Source: Dorea sp. 5-2
GTDB taxonomy: Bacteria > Bacillota > Clostridia > Lachnospirales > Lachnospiraceae
Length of the DNA: 32,355 bases
Reading direction: 5' to 3'
Assembly: GCF_000403455.2 (NCBI RefSeq)
Contig: NZ_KE159730.1
Span: 1-32,355, forward strand
Shown here piece after piece: positions 1 to 7,445 of the stretch. The notes below the pieces were generated by a model that did not search any database, was not told where the DNA came from, and saw only the letters and a list, made by a program, of their open reading frames with translations. The translations under genes and the position numbers were made by a program. How positions within the stretch are numbered: the stretch's first letter is position 1; each line of letters starts with the position of its first letter.

Positions 1-175
1 AACAATAAAAAATCCAAATACATCATGTGGCTATGGATCTCATAATGGGATTCATGGCCTTTCGATTTCGAAAGAAAAGCTATACCAACAGCGTGCTGCA
101 TTTTCGGCGGTATTATGCATTTGTAGACAGCACTGCGCAGTCAATGCGAAAAAGGTTGGAAAAATAATTTGCCGT
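1..175. other. Left edge, no convincing gene
   Basis: This stretch lies just past the cut end of the ParA gene. The only notable reading frame is a 44-codon plus-strand frame at 33-167, rich in Arg, Lys, Tyr and Phe, with no clear ribosome binding site. It could be the tail of a gene whose start lies outside the window, or chance. I do not recognise it. The DNA here presumably belongs to whatever recombined into parA. Confidence 0.2.
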
Positions 176-715
176 TTATGTCTCCCTCAATTCGCCGTCC
201 AACACCACCGTTTTAATAAGCTGCTGCAAGCCTTTGACGGGCAGGTATGCCGCCTGTACAGGTATCAGGATACTGTCGGCGCAGGCAAAGGCGTTTATGG
301 TAATCATGCCGAGGGAAGGCATACAATCAATTAAAATATAATCGTAACTCTCCCGGACAATCTCTATGTATGACCGGAGTACCGTTTCCCGGCTCATCAC
401 ATTCACAAGGGAAACCTCCAGACCGGAAAGCTCAATGTTCCCCGGCATTAAGTCTATCCCTTCCTCATGGTGGAGAATGCCTTCTCCCGGCTCTACTTCC
501 TCGTCATTGATTAAGTTCCCCATAATGGTTGCAAGCGTGACTTCCAGACTGTCCGGCTCTGTAAAGCCTAAACTTGCGGTCAGACTGCCCTGTGCGTCCG
601 CATCAATCAGAAGCACCTTCTTACCCTGTTTTGCCAGCCCGATGCCTAAGTTGCTTGTGGTGGTGGTCTTGCCGACTCCGCCTTTCTGGTTTGCGATTGC
701 GATTATTTTACACAT
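176..715 (-). pseudogene. ParA/Soj-type ATPase, C-terminally truncated
   Basis: N-terminal part of a ParA/Soj partition ATPase, which with ParB positions replicons or integrated elements before segregation. The deviant Walker A motif KGGVGKTT is at residues 11-18, LIDADAQGS follows at about 36-44 and YILIDCMPSLG supplies the Walker B region near residue 125. Family members are about 250-275 residues; this one stops at 179. Homology appears to end after QQLIKT, followed by about ten unrelated residues and a stop, so roughly the last third is missing. The start is ATG with AAAGGAG 8 nt upstream. It is the last gene of a three-gene operon with the DUF3970-like and DUF6075-like genes. The truncated protein probably binds nucleotide but is unlikely to be fully functional. 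Confidence 0.85.
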
Positions 716-734
716 GATAATTCTCCTTTGCTTT

Positions 735-914
735 CTACTGGTTTTCTTTTACGTTGCTTTTCCTGACTTCCACATAAGTCCTGTAATATTTCTTTGTCCC
801 TTTGTTTGGGAACATATCGGAAAACTCCGTCACCTCGATTTTCGGGTTACGCTGTAAAATCTTCCCGAACCACTTAATATCGTTCTTCGTTCCCATAAGC
901 CTGACTTTTAACAT
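735..914 (-). CDS. DUF3970-like small protein
   Basis: Encodes about 59 residues starting MLKVRLMGTKNDIKW. The pattern of a beta strand, a GTxNDIxWF segment and a Y-x-x-Y-V-E-V end resembles the DUF3970/YvzF family, small proteins of unknown function common in Firmicutes mobile elements. The ATG at 914 shares its A with the TGA stop of the upstream gene (TGATG), which implies translational coupling, and GGACGGG upstream can serve as ribosome binding site. A TTG one codon earlier is possible but less likely. It is followed 19 bp later by the truncated parA. Family assignment is from memory of the motif. Confidence 0.6.
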   Translation of the reverse strand: MLKVRLMGTKNDIKWFGKILQRNPKIEVTEFSDMFPNKGTKKYYRTYVEVRKSNVKENQ

Positions 915-1375
915 CAATCCCGTCCTCCAAGCATGGCGTACAAGTTGTGGTTATATGTTACATATTCCGGATAACGAATTTGTACCGCCTGCCAAAAATA
1001 AGGCGCATAGGCACAGCAGAACAGTTCTTCCACTGTGTACCGTCTGCACTCGTCCACCTGTTCCTCCGCATCATCGTAATCAAAGACACTTGGCGTACCA
1101 TTGCAGTAAAGGTTAAACGCCATCCTGACTACTTTTAAGCTCCCGCTGGTCTGCCATCCTTCATGCAGGCACTCCGTTTTCACGCAGCCTGTCTTAAAAT
1201 CATAGATACTGTAAATGTTCCTTCTCGTGTCATCGCTGATACCAAGACAATATACAAGTGCTTTATGGTACACGTCCTGATACCTGACCTCTTTCAATTT
1301 CTCGTAGTAGAATTTTTCATGTGCATCGCTGATAAAAATAATCGCTTTCTCTGCTCCTAACGCTGTACTACTCAT
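914..1375 (-). CDS. DUF6075-like conserved mobile-element protein
   Basis: Encodes about 153 residues with HEKFYYEKL, QDVYHKALVYCLGI, GWQTSGSLKVVRMAFNL and FCCAYAPYFWQAVQIRYPEY. This pattern fits the DUF6075 family, seen beside parA-like genes in Firmicutes ICEs and with no established biochemical role. No signal peptide or membrane segment is seen. Two earlier ATGs at 1390 and 1381 overlap or crowd the GGAGG ribosome binding site, so the ATG at 1375, 8 nt downstream of GGAGG, is chosen. It heads the operon that runs into the DUF3970-like gene and parA. A stem-loop lies about 45 bp upstream. Confidence 0.6.
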   Translation of the reverse strand: MSSTALGAEKAIIFISDAHEKFYYEKLKEVRYQDVYHKALVYCLGISDDTRRNIYSIYDFKTGCVKTECLHEGWQTSGSLKVVRMAFNLYCNGTPSVFDYDDAEEQVDECRRYTVEELFCCAYAPYFWQAVQIRYPEYVTYNHNLYAMLGGRD

Positions 1376-1416
1376 GTTCATTTCCTCCATTTCTTATTTT
1401 GTTTTGACCATAACAA

Positions 1417-1457
1417 AAGGACACTTCCCTAAAATTTTCTTTTAGAAAAATGTCCTT
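1417..1457. promoter_or_regulatory. Nested inverted repeat upstream of the DUF6075-like operon
   Basis: Arms AAGGACA (1417-1423) and TGTCCTT (1451-1457) enclose a second pair, CTAAAA (1429-1434) and TTTTAG (1440-1445). It lies in the leader of the DUF6075-DUF3970-parA operon. It could be an operator, or a terminator marking the edge of the flanking element. No clean promoter was identified beside it. Confidence 0.4.
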
Positions 1458-1527
1458 ATCGTACAAAATATTGAATTGGATTTATGAGTACAACTATTCA
1501 TTAACGCTCATTATTCTTCAATATGCG

Positions 1528-1772
1528 TTGTAAAATTGTTGTAAATTTGTTGTAGTTTACAAGTTCAAGTACCGCAAACCCTTGATTTTACTGGTCTTTT
1601 CCGCCAAGCGTTTTCATCGTGGGGAATACCAAAGAAGATAAAGTATTATTACTCATTATCAAGTATTCTCCCGTATTTGCCGCATTTCCAAAACGTATTA
1701 TAAAGTATTATTCCGTACCATGCAAGCAAAATTCGTAGTAACTTTGTAGTATCTCAGCTATTTTGTAGTTAC
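1528..1772. other. Candidate integrase arm-type binding sites / attachment region
   Basis: Just downstream of the integrase stop are two clusters of 11-bp repeats. Three are head to tail at 1528-1538, 1539-1549 and 1550-1560 (TTGTAAAATTG, TTGTAAATTTG, TTGTAGTTTAC). Three more are at 1732-1742, 1743-1753 and 1762-1772 (consensus TTYGTAGTWAC). Between them, a 13-bp direct repeat ATAAAGTATTATT occurs at 1638-1650 and 1700-1712. Tn916-type integrases bind DR2 arm repeats of similar size and sequence, so this is inferred to be the attachment end of the element that carries the integrase. The core crossover cannot be placed without the other end or an empty site. Confidence 0.55.
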
Positions 1773-1802
1773 GATTCACACATTCAATTCCAGGACTCTC
1801 TC

Positions 1803-3041
1803 CTAAAATATATCAAGATTGTGTGATAAATTTTCGATTGCTTCCTTTTTCTTTGCGTCTGTGACCTCCGCATATATATCCATTGTTGTTTCGATATTAG
1901 CGTGTCCCATAACAGCCTGAATGACTTTTACATTTGTTTCTTTCTCGCAGAACCTCGTACAAAAGGTATGCCGTAAATGGTGGCAGGAAAAATGGGGAAT
2001 GATAATGGGCTGTCTTCTCTCCTTTTTGGCATTTATCACTTCTTCTGCATTATAATTCTCCAAAATCCTTTTAATCGTCCTGTTTACAGTCTGTGGATTA
2101 TGGATATTTCCAAAGCGGTTGCAAAATACAAATCCAGTCATACCGTCAATCACTGTACTGTTGAAGCCAGATTCTTTCTGTACCTCATACTCCGTTTTGA
2201 ACGCTTCATAAACTGCGTCCATCATTGGAATCGTCCTGATACCTGCCTCCGTTTTGGGAAGCGATACCGCAAACTCTGACTTGCGTGTTTTCCCGCCCTC
2301 CCTTGCGTAGTATGTCACGCTATGGTTAATACTGATAAGGCGGCTCTCAAAGTCTAAATCATCCCACCTCAATCCGATCACTTCCCCAATCCTGCACCCG
2401 GTTCCTAACAAAACCGTGAATAACGGATGCCAATGGAAGAATACCGGATTGTTTGCGGTATAATCCATAAAAGCCCTTTGCTGCTCCAGTGTCAGAGCGT
2501 GTCTGATGCCCTTATTCTTTCCTGATTTCCTTTTTATGTCTGCCATAACACCGTCAGACGGATTCATGCGTATAATTCCGTCACGCACTGCCAACTGAAA
2601 CGTAGGGTGTAGAACCGTATGGATTGTATCAACTGTGTTTGCCTGCAAGTCCTTTTCATTTAACAGGTGATAATAGAAATACATTACATCGGAATACTTT
2701 ATCTCTCCGATCTTGCGCTGTCCAAAGCCTTCTCTGACAAAATGGTTATACATATATAAGTAGTTCGAGCGTGTTGTCCTGCGCAAGTCATATTTCGTTG
2801 ACATATACCTGTCAAAAACATAATTTAAGGTTGCACTTCCGGCTACATAAACATCCAGTCCGTCAAGCTGGTTTTTTATCAAATCCGCTTCTTTTTCTCT
2901 TAGTGTCTGCAAATCCCTGGCATATACAAATCTGCGTTTCTTGAACGGATCAGTGTATGTATATACATAAGTGTTATCCGTTCTTTGCGATTCCCCCTTC
3001 CGTAATGCTCTGCCTTTGTTGTCTTTTCTTGCTTTCGCCAT
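1803..3041 (-). CDS. int: Tyrosine-type site-specific integrase (Tn916 Int-like)
   Basis: Integrase of about 412 residues that would catalyse integration and excision of the element at 1.5-7.3 kb. The N-terminal AP2-like arm-binding part (about residues 20-60) is followed by a SAM-like core-binding domain (about 70-160). The catalytic domain has the first Arg in GTGCRIGEVIGLRW, the HLRHTF box, GHANIETT and the nucleophile Tyr in MDIYAEVT. These are the R-H-R-H-Y signature residues, and the length is usual for the family. The start MAKARKD is chosen because GGAG lies 6 nt upstream; an upstream ATG at 3059 overlaps the preceding reading frame. It sits 14 bp after a ribbon-helix-helix gene and next to a DUF6462 candidate excisionase. 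Arm-type repeats lie between its stop and the presumed element end. Confidence 0.93.
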   Translation of the reverse strand: MAKARKDNKGRALRKGESQRTDNTYVYTYTDPFKKRRFVYARDLQTLREKEADLIKNQLDGLDVYVAGSATLNYVFDRYMSTKYDLRRTTRSNYLYMYNHFVREGFGQRKIGEIKYSDVMYFYYHLLNEKDLQANTVDTIHTVLHPTFQLAVRDGIIRMNPSDGVMADIKRKSGKNKGIRHALTLEQQRAFMDYTANNPVFFHWHPLFTVLLGTGCRIGEVIGLRWDDLDFESRLISINHSVTYYAREGGKTRKSEFAVSLPKTEAGIRTIPMMDAVYEAFKTEYEVQKESGFNSTVIDGMTGFVFCNRFGNIHNPQTVNRTIKRILENYNAEEVINAKKERRQPIIIPHFSCHHLRHTFCTRFCEKETNVKVIQAVMGHANIETTMDIYAEVTDAKKKEAIENLSHNLDIF

Positions 3042-3055
3042 CTCTGCTCCTTTCT

Positions 3056-3250
3056 TCAAGGAGAAAGATTTTGCACCTCTGCATCCGGCGTCCGTAATAG
3101 TAGATCAACACCTGTATGCAATAGTTGAGTTATGGTCATTCCGTGACTGTCCGCATAATCTTTCAGCTTTTGCAGCTCCTTATCCGTTACCCTTACACTT
3201 AATGTATTCAGTTTCGGGGCATCAGACTTGGGCCTACCCATTTTAGCCAT
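3056..3250 (-). CDS. Ribbon-helix-helix (CopG/Arc-type) regulator
   Basis: A 64-residue protein starting MAKMGRPKSDAPK, followed by a beta strand LNTLSVRVTDKEL and two helices, the layout of a dimeric RHH DNA-binding protein. The start at 3250 has GGAGG 9 nt upstream; longer frames would run into the promoter. It is co-transcribed with the integrase. A near-perfect 18-bp palindrome fills the promoter spacer 40 bp upstream, so the protein probably represses its own and the integrase's transcription and may also act in excision. Direct sequence evidence is the fold pattern and promoter; the control model is inference. Confidence 0.8.
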   Translation of the reverse strand: MAKMGRPKSDAPKLNTLSVRVTDKELQKLKDYADSHGMTITQLLHTGVDLLLRTPDAEVQNLSP

Positions 3251-3281
3251 CTGTATGCACCTCCAATCACTTCTACCTACT

Positions 3282-3309
3282 ATTATACTTTCCGTATACG
3301 AAAAGTCAA
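3282..3309 (-). promoter_or_regulatory. Promoter of the RHH-int operon with embedded operator
   Basis: On the minus strand TTGACT (3304-3309) and a perfect TATAAT (3282-3287) are separated by 16 bp. Positions 3288-3305 form an 18-bp near palindrome around CGTATACG, broken only by one T/G pair. A repressor bound there would block RNA polymerase. The RHH protein encoded directly downstream is the obvious candidate. Confidence 0.75.
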
Positions 3310-3348
3310 GTGTTTTTTGCTGCAAAATCTCTCAATCAAAAAAAATCA

Positions 3349-3540
3349 TCACACATATAATCTGAATGTTTCCAGATATTCCTCAAAAATATCACAATTT
3401 ACAAGTACCAATTTATCTACCTTGTAAATAGCCTTTGCGTCTTTTGCCATCTGCTCAAACTTGCTCTGGCACATACTATACATTTCTGCGCCTTCTTTAT
3501 AGCGAACAAATCTTTTTCCGTTTTTCATTCGCTCCATCAT
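3349..3540 (-). CDS. DUF6462-like small protein, candidate excisionase
   Basis: Encodes 63 residues: basic N-terminus, then FVRYKEGAEMYSMCQSKF, KDAKAIYKVDKLVLVN and CDIFEEYLETF. This matches the winged-helix excisionase-like pattern (RY-EGA-x-Y-S-M, A-A-Y-K-x-x-K-x-V-x-x) of the DUF6462 family, often encoded beside Tn916-type integrases. Xis-like proteins bend att DNA and direct the integrase to excise. AGAGGTGAT precedes the ATG pair at 3540. It lies upstream of the RHH-int operon promoter, so it is probably transcribed separately or reads through into it. Confidence 0.65.
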   Translation of the reverse strand: MMERMKNGKRFVRYKEGAEMYSMCQSKFEQMAKDAKAIYKVDKLVLVNCDIFEEYLETFRLYV

Positions 3541-4098
3541 ATCACCTCTTTCTGTCTACAAATAAGCAGCATCTTATCTGCCCATGACAGCCACGAAACT
3601 CTTTCCCGGCTCTCATCAGCAGACAAAACTTCACTCCAAACTCTTTCAAAAAACACATACAGGTGACAGCTCATTACACTGTCCACATCGGTATCGCACC
3701 GTCACTCCAAACTGACCGGAATACCCGGAAGTATCATTATCAAAGATATGCCTCATAGCCTCATGCAACTGCTGCACTTTTCGCCAGACATTCATCGCTC
3801 ACTGCCTTAACTTCAATACCAGATTTCAGTATTCCCTCGTATGCACTTCCAGACAAAAATGGAAGCAGGCAGTTCTTGGCGTGTCCGCATAGCGGCTCCG
3901 CACATCCCACACGTCCCGTATGTATTTGCATATTCAATTATCAAGGTACACACGCCAACCTGCGTTGGCGGGCAGAAATCCCTCTGCCTGTTTTGGATAA
4001 AATCATCTTTGGACTTGCCAGCCCAAAAAGCACATAAGCACTCTCCGCCTGCTATGAACGGTTCTATAAAGATTATGTGCTTTAGCGGAATGGCAAGT
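3541..4098 (-). other. Gene-poor spacer with one possible small frame
   Basis: No confident gene. A 49-codon minus-strand frame at 3646-3795 begins MNVWRKVQQLHEAMRH and has a single CGQC pair. It lacks a good ribosome binding site and may be a remnant. A longer minus-strand frame at 3813-4187 overlaps the HTH gene, and a plus-strand frame at 3841-4104 opposes it. Both look like chance frames with atypical composition (many Cys, His, Pro). Confidence 0.3.
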
Positions 4099-4428
4099 TC
4101 ATAATTCCAGTTTATCAGGGCCGTATTTATGTATGATCTGTAACAGGATTTTCTTTTGTGACCCCTGCGCCTGTCCGTATATTTCACGCAGAGTTTTTAG
4201 CTCGTCAGCAGAAAGGGTATTCACATATGGCTTGTAATCCTCTCCTAAAAAAATCCCTCCATCCCCACCCTGCTTTGTATAAATCGGGTATCCGGGAGAT
4301 AAAGCCTGAATATCTTTTTGTATCGTGCGGGTAGTGACGCCAAACTCGTCCGCCAGTTCCCTTGCCGTTGTACGCCGCCGGATAATCAGAATGTTAATGA
4401 TTTCCGTCCTGCGGTCTGCTGTATTCAT
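4099..4428 (-). CDS. DeoR-type HTH domain protein
   Basis: 109 residues. Residues 1-60 form an HTH_11/DeoR-like winged helix (RRTEIINILIIRRRTTAREL, then TTRTIQKDIQAL as the recognition helix). A short tail follows with GGIFLGEDYKPYVNTLSADEL, like the start of WYL-type regulators but with no WYL domain. GGGAGG lies 6 nt before ATG. The gene is divergent from the mobC-relaxase operon and sits between it and the integration module. Short HTH proteins of this kind are recurrent in Firmicutes IMEs. It may regulate mobilization genes; no operator was identified. Confidence 0.7.
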   Translation of the reverse strand: MNTADRRTEIINILIIRRRTTARELADEFGVTTRTIQKDIQALSPGYPIYTKQGGDGGIFLGEDYKPYVNTLSADELKTLREIYGQAQGSQKKILLQIIHKYGPDKLEL

Positions 4429-4594
4429 GCTTCACCTCCCTTCTGCTAATTCTCCAATCACATTGTAAAAAACGAACCCGAACAATCCGTTCCTATTCAA
4501 AAAAATAATTTAAAAAGTTTTTCGGTTCTGTTCTGCTCTACTCTTTTGACAGCCTTTATACCTCCGTCTTTTGTTTTTCTTCTGCTATCTCCTG

Positions 4595-4623
4595 TTGACT
4601 TTCCCCCTGTCGCTTGTTAAAAT
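4595..4623 (+). promoter_or_regulatory. Promoter of the mobC-relaxase operon
   Basis: TTGACT (4595-4600), a 17-bp spacer and TAAAAT (4618-4623) on the plus strand. Transcription would start near 4630 and cross the hairpin-rich oriT region before reaching mobC at 5088, giving a leader of about 450 nt. A TTGACA 45 bp upstream has no matching -10. Confidence 0.6.
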
Positions 4624-4819
4624 CTTTAATGGATAGAATCAAAACTTCATTAACAGACACTCAAACTGCTATGAGCCGAATCAGGGCAACTCTGCCCTGT
4701 TCTGGCTGTGGCAGTTTTTTATTTGCCAAAACAGTCCCCAAAGCCAAATACCCGAAAGGCTTTACAAAAACAGGGGCGGAAACGCCCATATGTGTTGTAA
4801 GATGCTCGCCTAAGCTCGC

Positions 4820-5010
4820 ACAACACGCAAATTCCCTACGGGTAATTTGCCACGAATAGCAAGCACTGCCTACGGACGTCCGTAGGCTTCAATTTCCCCA
4901 AGTTTCCTTCAAGCGGAAACTTGAGAAAATTGGCTTGCAGAGGGCATATCCCCCTGACCCCCTTTGCGCTCCAAAATTCAGAAATTACCTCTGCGGAATT
5001 TCTGAATTTT
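4820..5010 (+). other. oriT: Candidate origin of transfer (oriT)
   Basis: Four consecutive strong inverted repeats lie directly upstream of mobC. GCAAATT/AATTTGC (4827-4833, 4844-4850) has CCC-TAC-GGG nested inside. A perfect 20-bp palindrome spans 4868-4887. CAAGTTTCC/GGAAACTTG (4899-4907, 4915-4923) lies inside a wider stem from 4890 to 4932. Perfect 14-bp arms lie at 4973-4986 and 4997-5010. The stretch at 4938-4965 has a GGGCATATCCCC core and a C-rich tract like nic regions of Firmicutes MOBP elements. Position next to mobC and a relaxase, plus the hairpin ladder, make this the likely oriT; the nick site is not proven. Confidence 0.7.
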
Positions 5011-5087
5011 TACGCTTGAAAAACCCTCCCGCCGGATACGGCATATTACAAAAACAGAACATTTTTTTGAAAGGAGTTTCCCAAACA

Positions 5088-5429
5088 ATGGAGAACCGAG
5101 AACGCCAAAACCGCCTAACCCTGCGTCTGAGCGATGATGAACTTTACATACTGGAGCAGAAATGTAAAGCCTCCCATATGAAAGACAAGTCCTCTTTCCT
5201 GCGGCATCTGATTTTGTACGGTTATGTCTATGACATTGACTACTCAGAGCTTCGGGAATACAATGCTACGCTTGCAAAAATCGGGAACAACTTAAACCAG
5301 ATCGCAAAGCGCATGAATGCCACAGGCAACGTATACAAAGCCGATGTAAATGAAGTAAAGGAGCTGATGCAAAAGGTATGGCATACACAAAAATCCATGC
5401 TGTCACGGCAACCGTCAATAAAGCAGTAG
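5088..5429 (+). CDS. mobC: MobC relaxosome accessory protein
   Basis: 113 residues. It starts with an RHH-like segment (NRLTLRLSDDELYILEQK). The MobC family signature follows, with SSFLRHLILYG near residue 45 and LAKIGNNLNQIAKRMN near residue 70. MobC proteins bind oriT, help melt DNA around nic and recruit the relaxase. The start at 5088 follows AAGGAG by about 11 nt; longer frames would run into the oriT. Its 3' end overlaps the relaxase gene by 52 bp in another frame, so translation is probably coupled. The length fits the family. Confidence 0.88.
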   Translation: MENRERQNRLTLRLSDDELYILEQKCKASHMKDKSSFLRHLILYGYVYDIDYSELREYNATLAKIGNNLNQIAKRMNATGNVYKADVNEVKELMQKVWHTQKSMLSRQPSIKQ

Positions 5430-6778
5430 ACTACATTTGTAATCCAAGCAAAACTGATGAGGGCATACTGATTTCGTCTTATGGGTGCAGCCCGGAAACT
5501 GCCGCCTACGATTTCAAATTTGCGCTGTCAAAAACCAGGCAGTCCGATCCAAATAAAGCCTATCACCTGATACAGTCTTTTTGTCCCGGTGAGGTTTCTT
5601 ATAAGGAAGCCCACCAGATAGGCGTGGAGCTTGCCGACAAACTTTTGGAGGGGAAATACTCTTATGTTGTCACCACCCACATTGATAAAGGGCACGTCCA
5701 CAACCACATCATTTTCTGCGCCGCCGATAACATCAATCATGTGAAATACCATGACTGCAAAAAGAACTATTACAACATCCGCAGCCTAAGCGATGACCTC
5801 TGCCGGGAGCATAAACTTTCCATCATTACTCCAGGGGAAAAACGGGGGAAAACTTACAGGGAATGGCAGGCTGGAAAAAACGGTTCCGCATGGAAAGAAC
5901 AGTTAAAGTCCGCCATTGACGAAGCCATTAAAAACGCCGCCACCTACGATGACTGCATTGAACTGATCCGGGCAAAAGGTTATGAAATCAAAGGTGCGGA
6001 CTTTGGGGAGAAAGCACATAAATTTATCTCATTCCGTCCTCTGGACAGGGAGCGTTTTGTCCGTGGGAGCGCAAAGTCTTTAGGAACGGAATACACCAAA
6101 GAACGCATCAGGGAGCGCATTGAGGAAAAGGCGCTTGCTAAGGAAAAAAAGCGTATCCCGTTCCCTGCCCGGAAGAAGCCCGTTGTCAAAGATTATTCAA
6201 GGAAAAATCTTATTGACACCACCGAGGATAAGTTTGCTGAAAGCCCCGGCCTGAAACATTGGGCTGACATTCAAAACCTTAAAATTGCCGCCGCAAGTTA
6301 CAGTCAGGCAGGCTCTATTTCCGAGCTTGAAAAGCAGATCGCCGCCAAGTCCACACTGGCAAAAACAGCCCGTGAGAGCCTTGTGGAAACCGAGCATCAG
6401 CTAAAGGATTTAGGGCAGGTTTTGAAATATGCCGAGCAGTACAAAGCCAACCGCATCTGCCATATCCGCTACCAGAAGTCAAAGGATAAGGACAGATACC
6501 TGCGCCAGCACGAAACGGAGCTTCTGCTCCATGACGGCGCTGAAAATATGCTGAAACGCTTTGGCATTGACACAAAAAACCTTGATGTCGAAAAGCTCCG
6601 CAACGACTACAATGCGCTCTATTCCAAAAAGCAGGCTTTACAGAAAACTTATAAAACTGCCGAAAAGGAAAGCGCTGACCTTAACCGGAAACTGGATAAC
6701 CTCAACCAGTATCTTGACCGTACCCCGGAGCAGGCGGCTGTTGACAAAAAAGTGGAAAAAAACCAAAATACCCTCTAA
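5378..6778 (+). CDS. MOBP-type relaxase/mobilization nuclease
   Basis: 466-residue relaxase that should nick oriT, attach to the 5' end through a tyrosine and pilot the strand into a recipient using another element's conjugation pore. The N-terminus has the candidate catalytic Tyr19 in AVDYICNPSKT. The metal-binding triad motif is HIDKGHVHNHIIF (His101, His106, His108). Residues 300-460 are a charged coiled-coil tail. The start overlaps mobC and has AAAAGGT close upstream. It ends before an inverted repeat that could act as terminator. No conjugation pore genes accompany it, so the element is mobilizable, not self-transmissible. Confidence 0.92.
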   Translation: MAYTKIHAVTATVNKAVDYICNPSKTDEGILISSYGCSPETAAYDFKFALSKTRQSDPNKAYHLIQSFCPGEVSYKEAHQIGVELADKLLEGKYSYVVTTHIDKGHVHNHIIFCAADNINHVKYHDCKKNYYNIRSLSDDLCREHKLSIITPGEKRGKTYREWQAGKNGSAWKEQLKSAIDEAIKNAATYDDCIELIRAKGYEIKGADFGEKAHKFISFRPLDRERFVRGSAKSLGTEYTKERIRERIEEKALAKEKKRIPFPARKKPVVKDYSRKNLIDTTEDKFAESPGLKHWADIQNLKIAAASYSQAGSISELEKQIAAKSTLAKTARESLVETEHQLKDLGQVLKYAEQYKANRICHIRYQKSKDKDRYLRQHETELLLHDGAENMLKRFGIDTKNLDVEKLRNDYNALYSKKQALQKTYKTAEKESADLNRKLDNLNQYLDRTPEQAAVDKKVEKNQNTL

Positions 6779-6792
6779 ATTCGACATCAAAA

Positions 6793-6839
6793 AAGGGTGT
6801 ATCCCAACGAGGTTTTGTCCTCCATTGCGATACACCCTT
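6793..6839 (+). terminator. Stem-loop after the relaxase gene
   Basis: Perfect 11-bp arms AAGGGTGTATC (6793-6803) and GATACACCCTT (6829-6839) separated by 25 nt, starting 15 bp after the relaxase stop. There is no long U tract, so termination may be weak. It could instead be a structured element edge. Confidence 0.45.
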
Positions 6840-6998
6840 ATGTGTGTGGCAGTCCCTGTTTTTAGACCTTCTTCATATTTAATGTTATGTATTTTCTTAT
6901 ATCGCTCTTTCATGTACTCTGATTCACTTTCCAACTGTATTCTGCTGTAATTCACGCCCGCCGAAGTGTATTGTAAACTACTATCGAGGTGAATCACA

Positions 6999-7445
6999 AT
7001 GAATGAAGCAAAACAAAATCTTGCTGCCGCAGTGCGTGACGCCCGGACTGGACTCGGACTTTCGCAGGAAAAACTTGCCGAAATCCTGAATATTGACTCA
7101 CGCACCATACGGGGTATCGAAGCCGGACGGGGAAACCCCAAATTTGAAAAGCTGTACCCCCTGGTTACATACCTGAAAATACCAGCCAACAAAATCTTTG
7201 ATCCGGCATACAAAGAAGAAACCCCAAACCTTCAGAAACTCCTGGCCCTGCAAAAAGACTGCACGGAACAGGAAGCTGCTGACCTGATAATAGCACCGTC
7301 CCCTATGGTAACTCCAGCGAAGATTGCGGCCTCATATCCAATCCAAACATCATTTCCAACAACAATATCCCCTTTGTTGTCCCATGCCTCGGTTATTTGG
7401 CTAACATCAAGTCCCCATTCCTCAAAGAAAATGGGAAACGGATAA
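6999..7445 (+). pseudogene. XRE-family HTH regulator, 3' end replaced
   Basis: Residues 1 to about 96 are a normal Cro/C1-type regulator: VRDARTGLGLSQEKLAEIL, then DSRTIRGIEAGRGNPKF, then LQKLLALQKDCTEQEAADLI. GAGGTGAA precedes the ATG. After about position 7288 the frame enters the antisense strand of the acetyltransferase gene and reads an unrelated Ser/Pro/Thr-rich tail of about 50 residues. The original 3' end was evidently lost in a recombination event that also cut the acetyltransferase. The HTH domain may still fold and bind DNA. Confidence 0.75.

Larger units (their letters stand above)
1528..7290. mobile_element. Tyrosine-integrase IME (partial or fused at its right end)
   Basis: Contains attachment repeats, integrase, RHH regulator, candidate excisionase, HTH protein, oriT, mobC and MOBP relaxase, ending with the truncated XRE gene at about 7288. 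The right attachment end is not recognisable, because the following DNA is the resistance operon joined through a deletion junction. Transfer would need another element's conjugation machinery. Confidence 0.65.

Noticed and set aside
1500..1780. CRISPR array
   Set aside because: The repeats are 11-13 bp with irregular spacing and no spacer-length regularity; they fit integrase binding sites better.
3813..4187. 124-codon minus-strand frame overlapping the HTH gene
   Set aside because: Overlaps a well supported gene by 89 bp, has no RBS and shows an odd Cys/Trp-rich composition.
4614..4859. 81-codon plus-strand frame ahead of mobC
   Set aside because: It begins next to the -10 box with no ribosome binding site and runs through the oriT hairpins; composition looks non-coding.
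6638..7213. 191-codon minus-strand frame containing a plausible-looking ESESEYMKERYKKIHN segment
   Set aside because: It lies antisense to the relaxase end, an inverted repeat and the XRE gene; only a short part looks coding and no start with RBS fits. A small remnant between 6830 and 6960 cannot be excluded.
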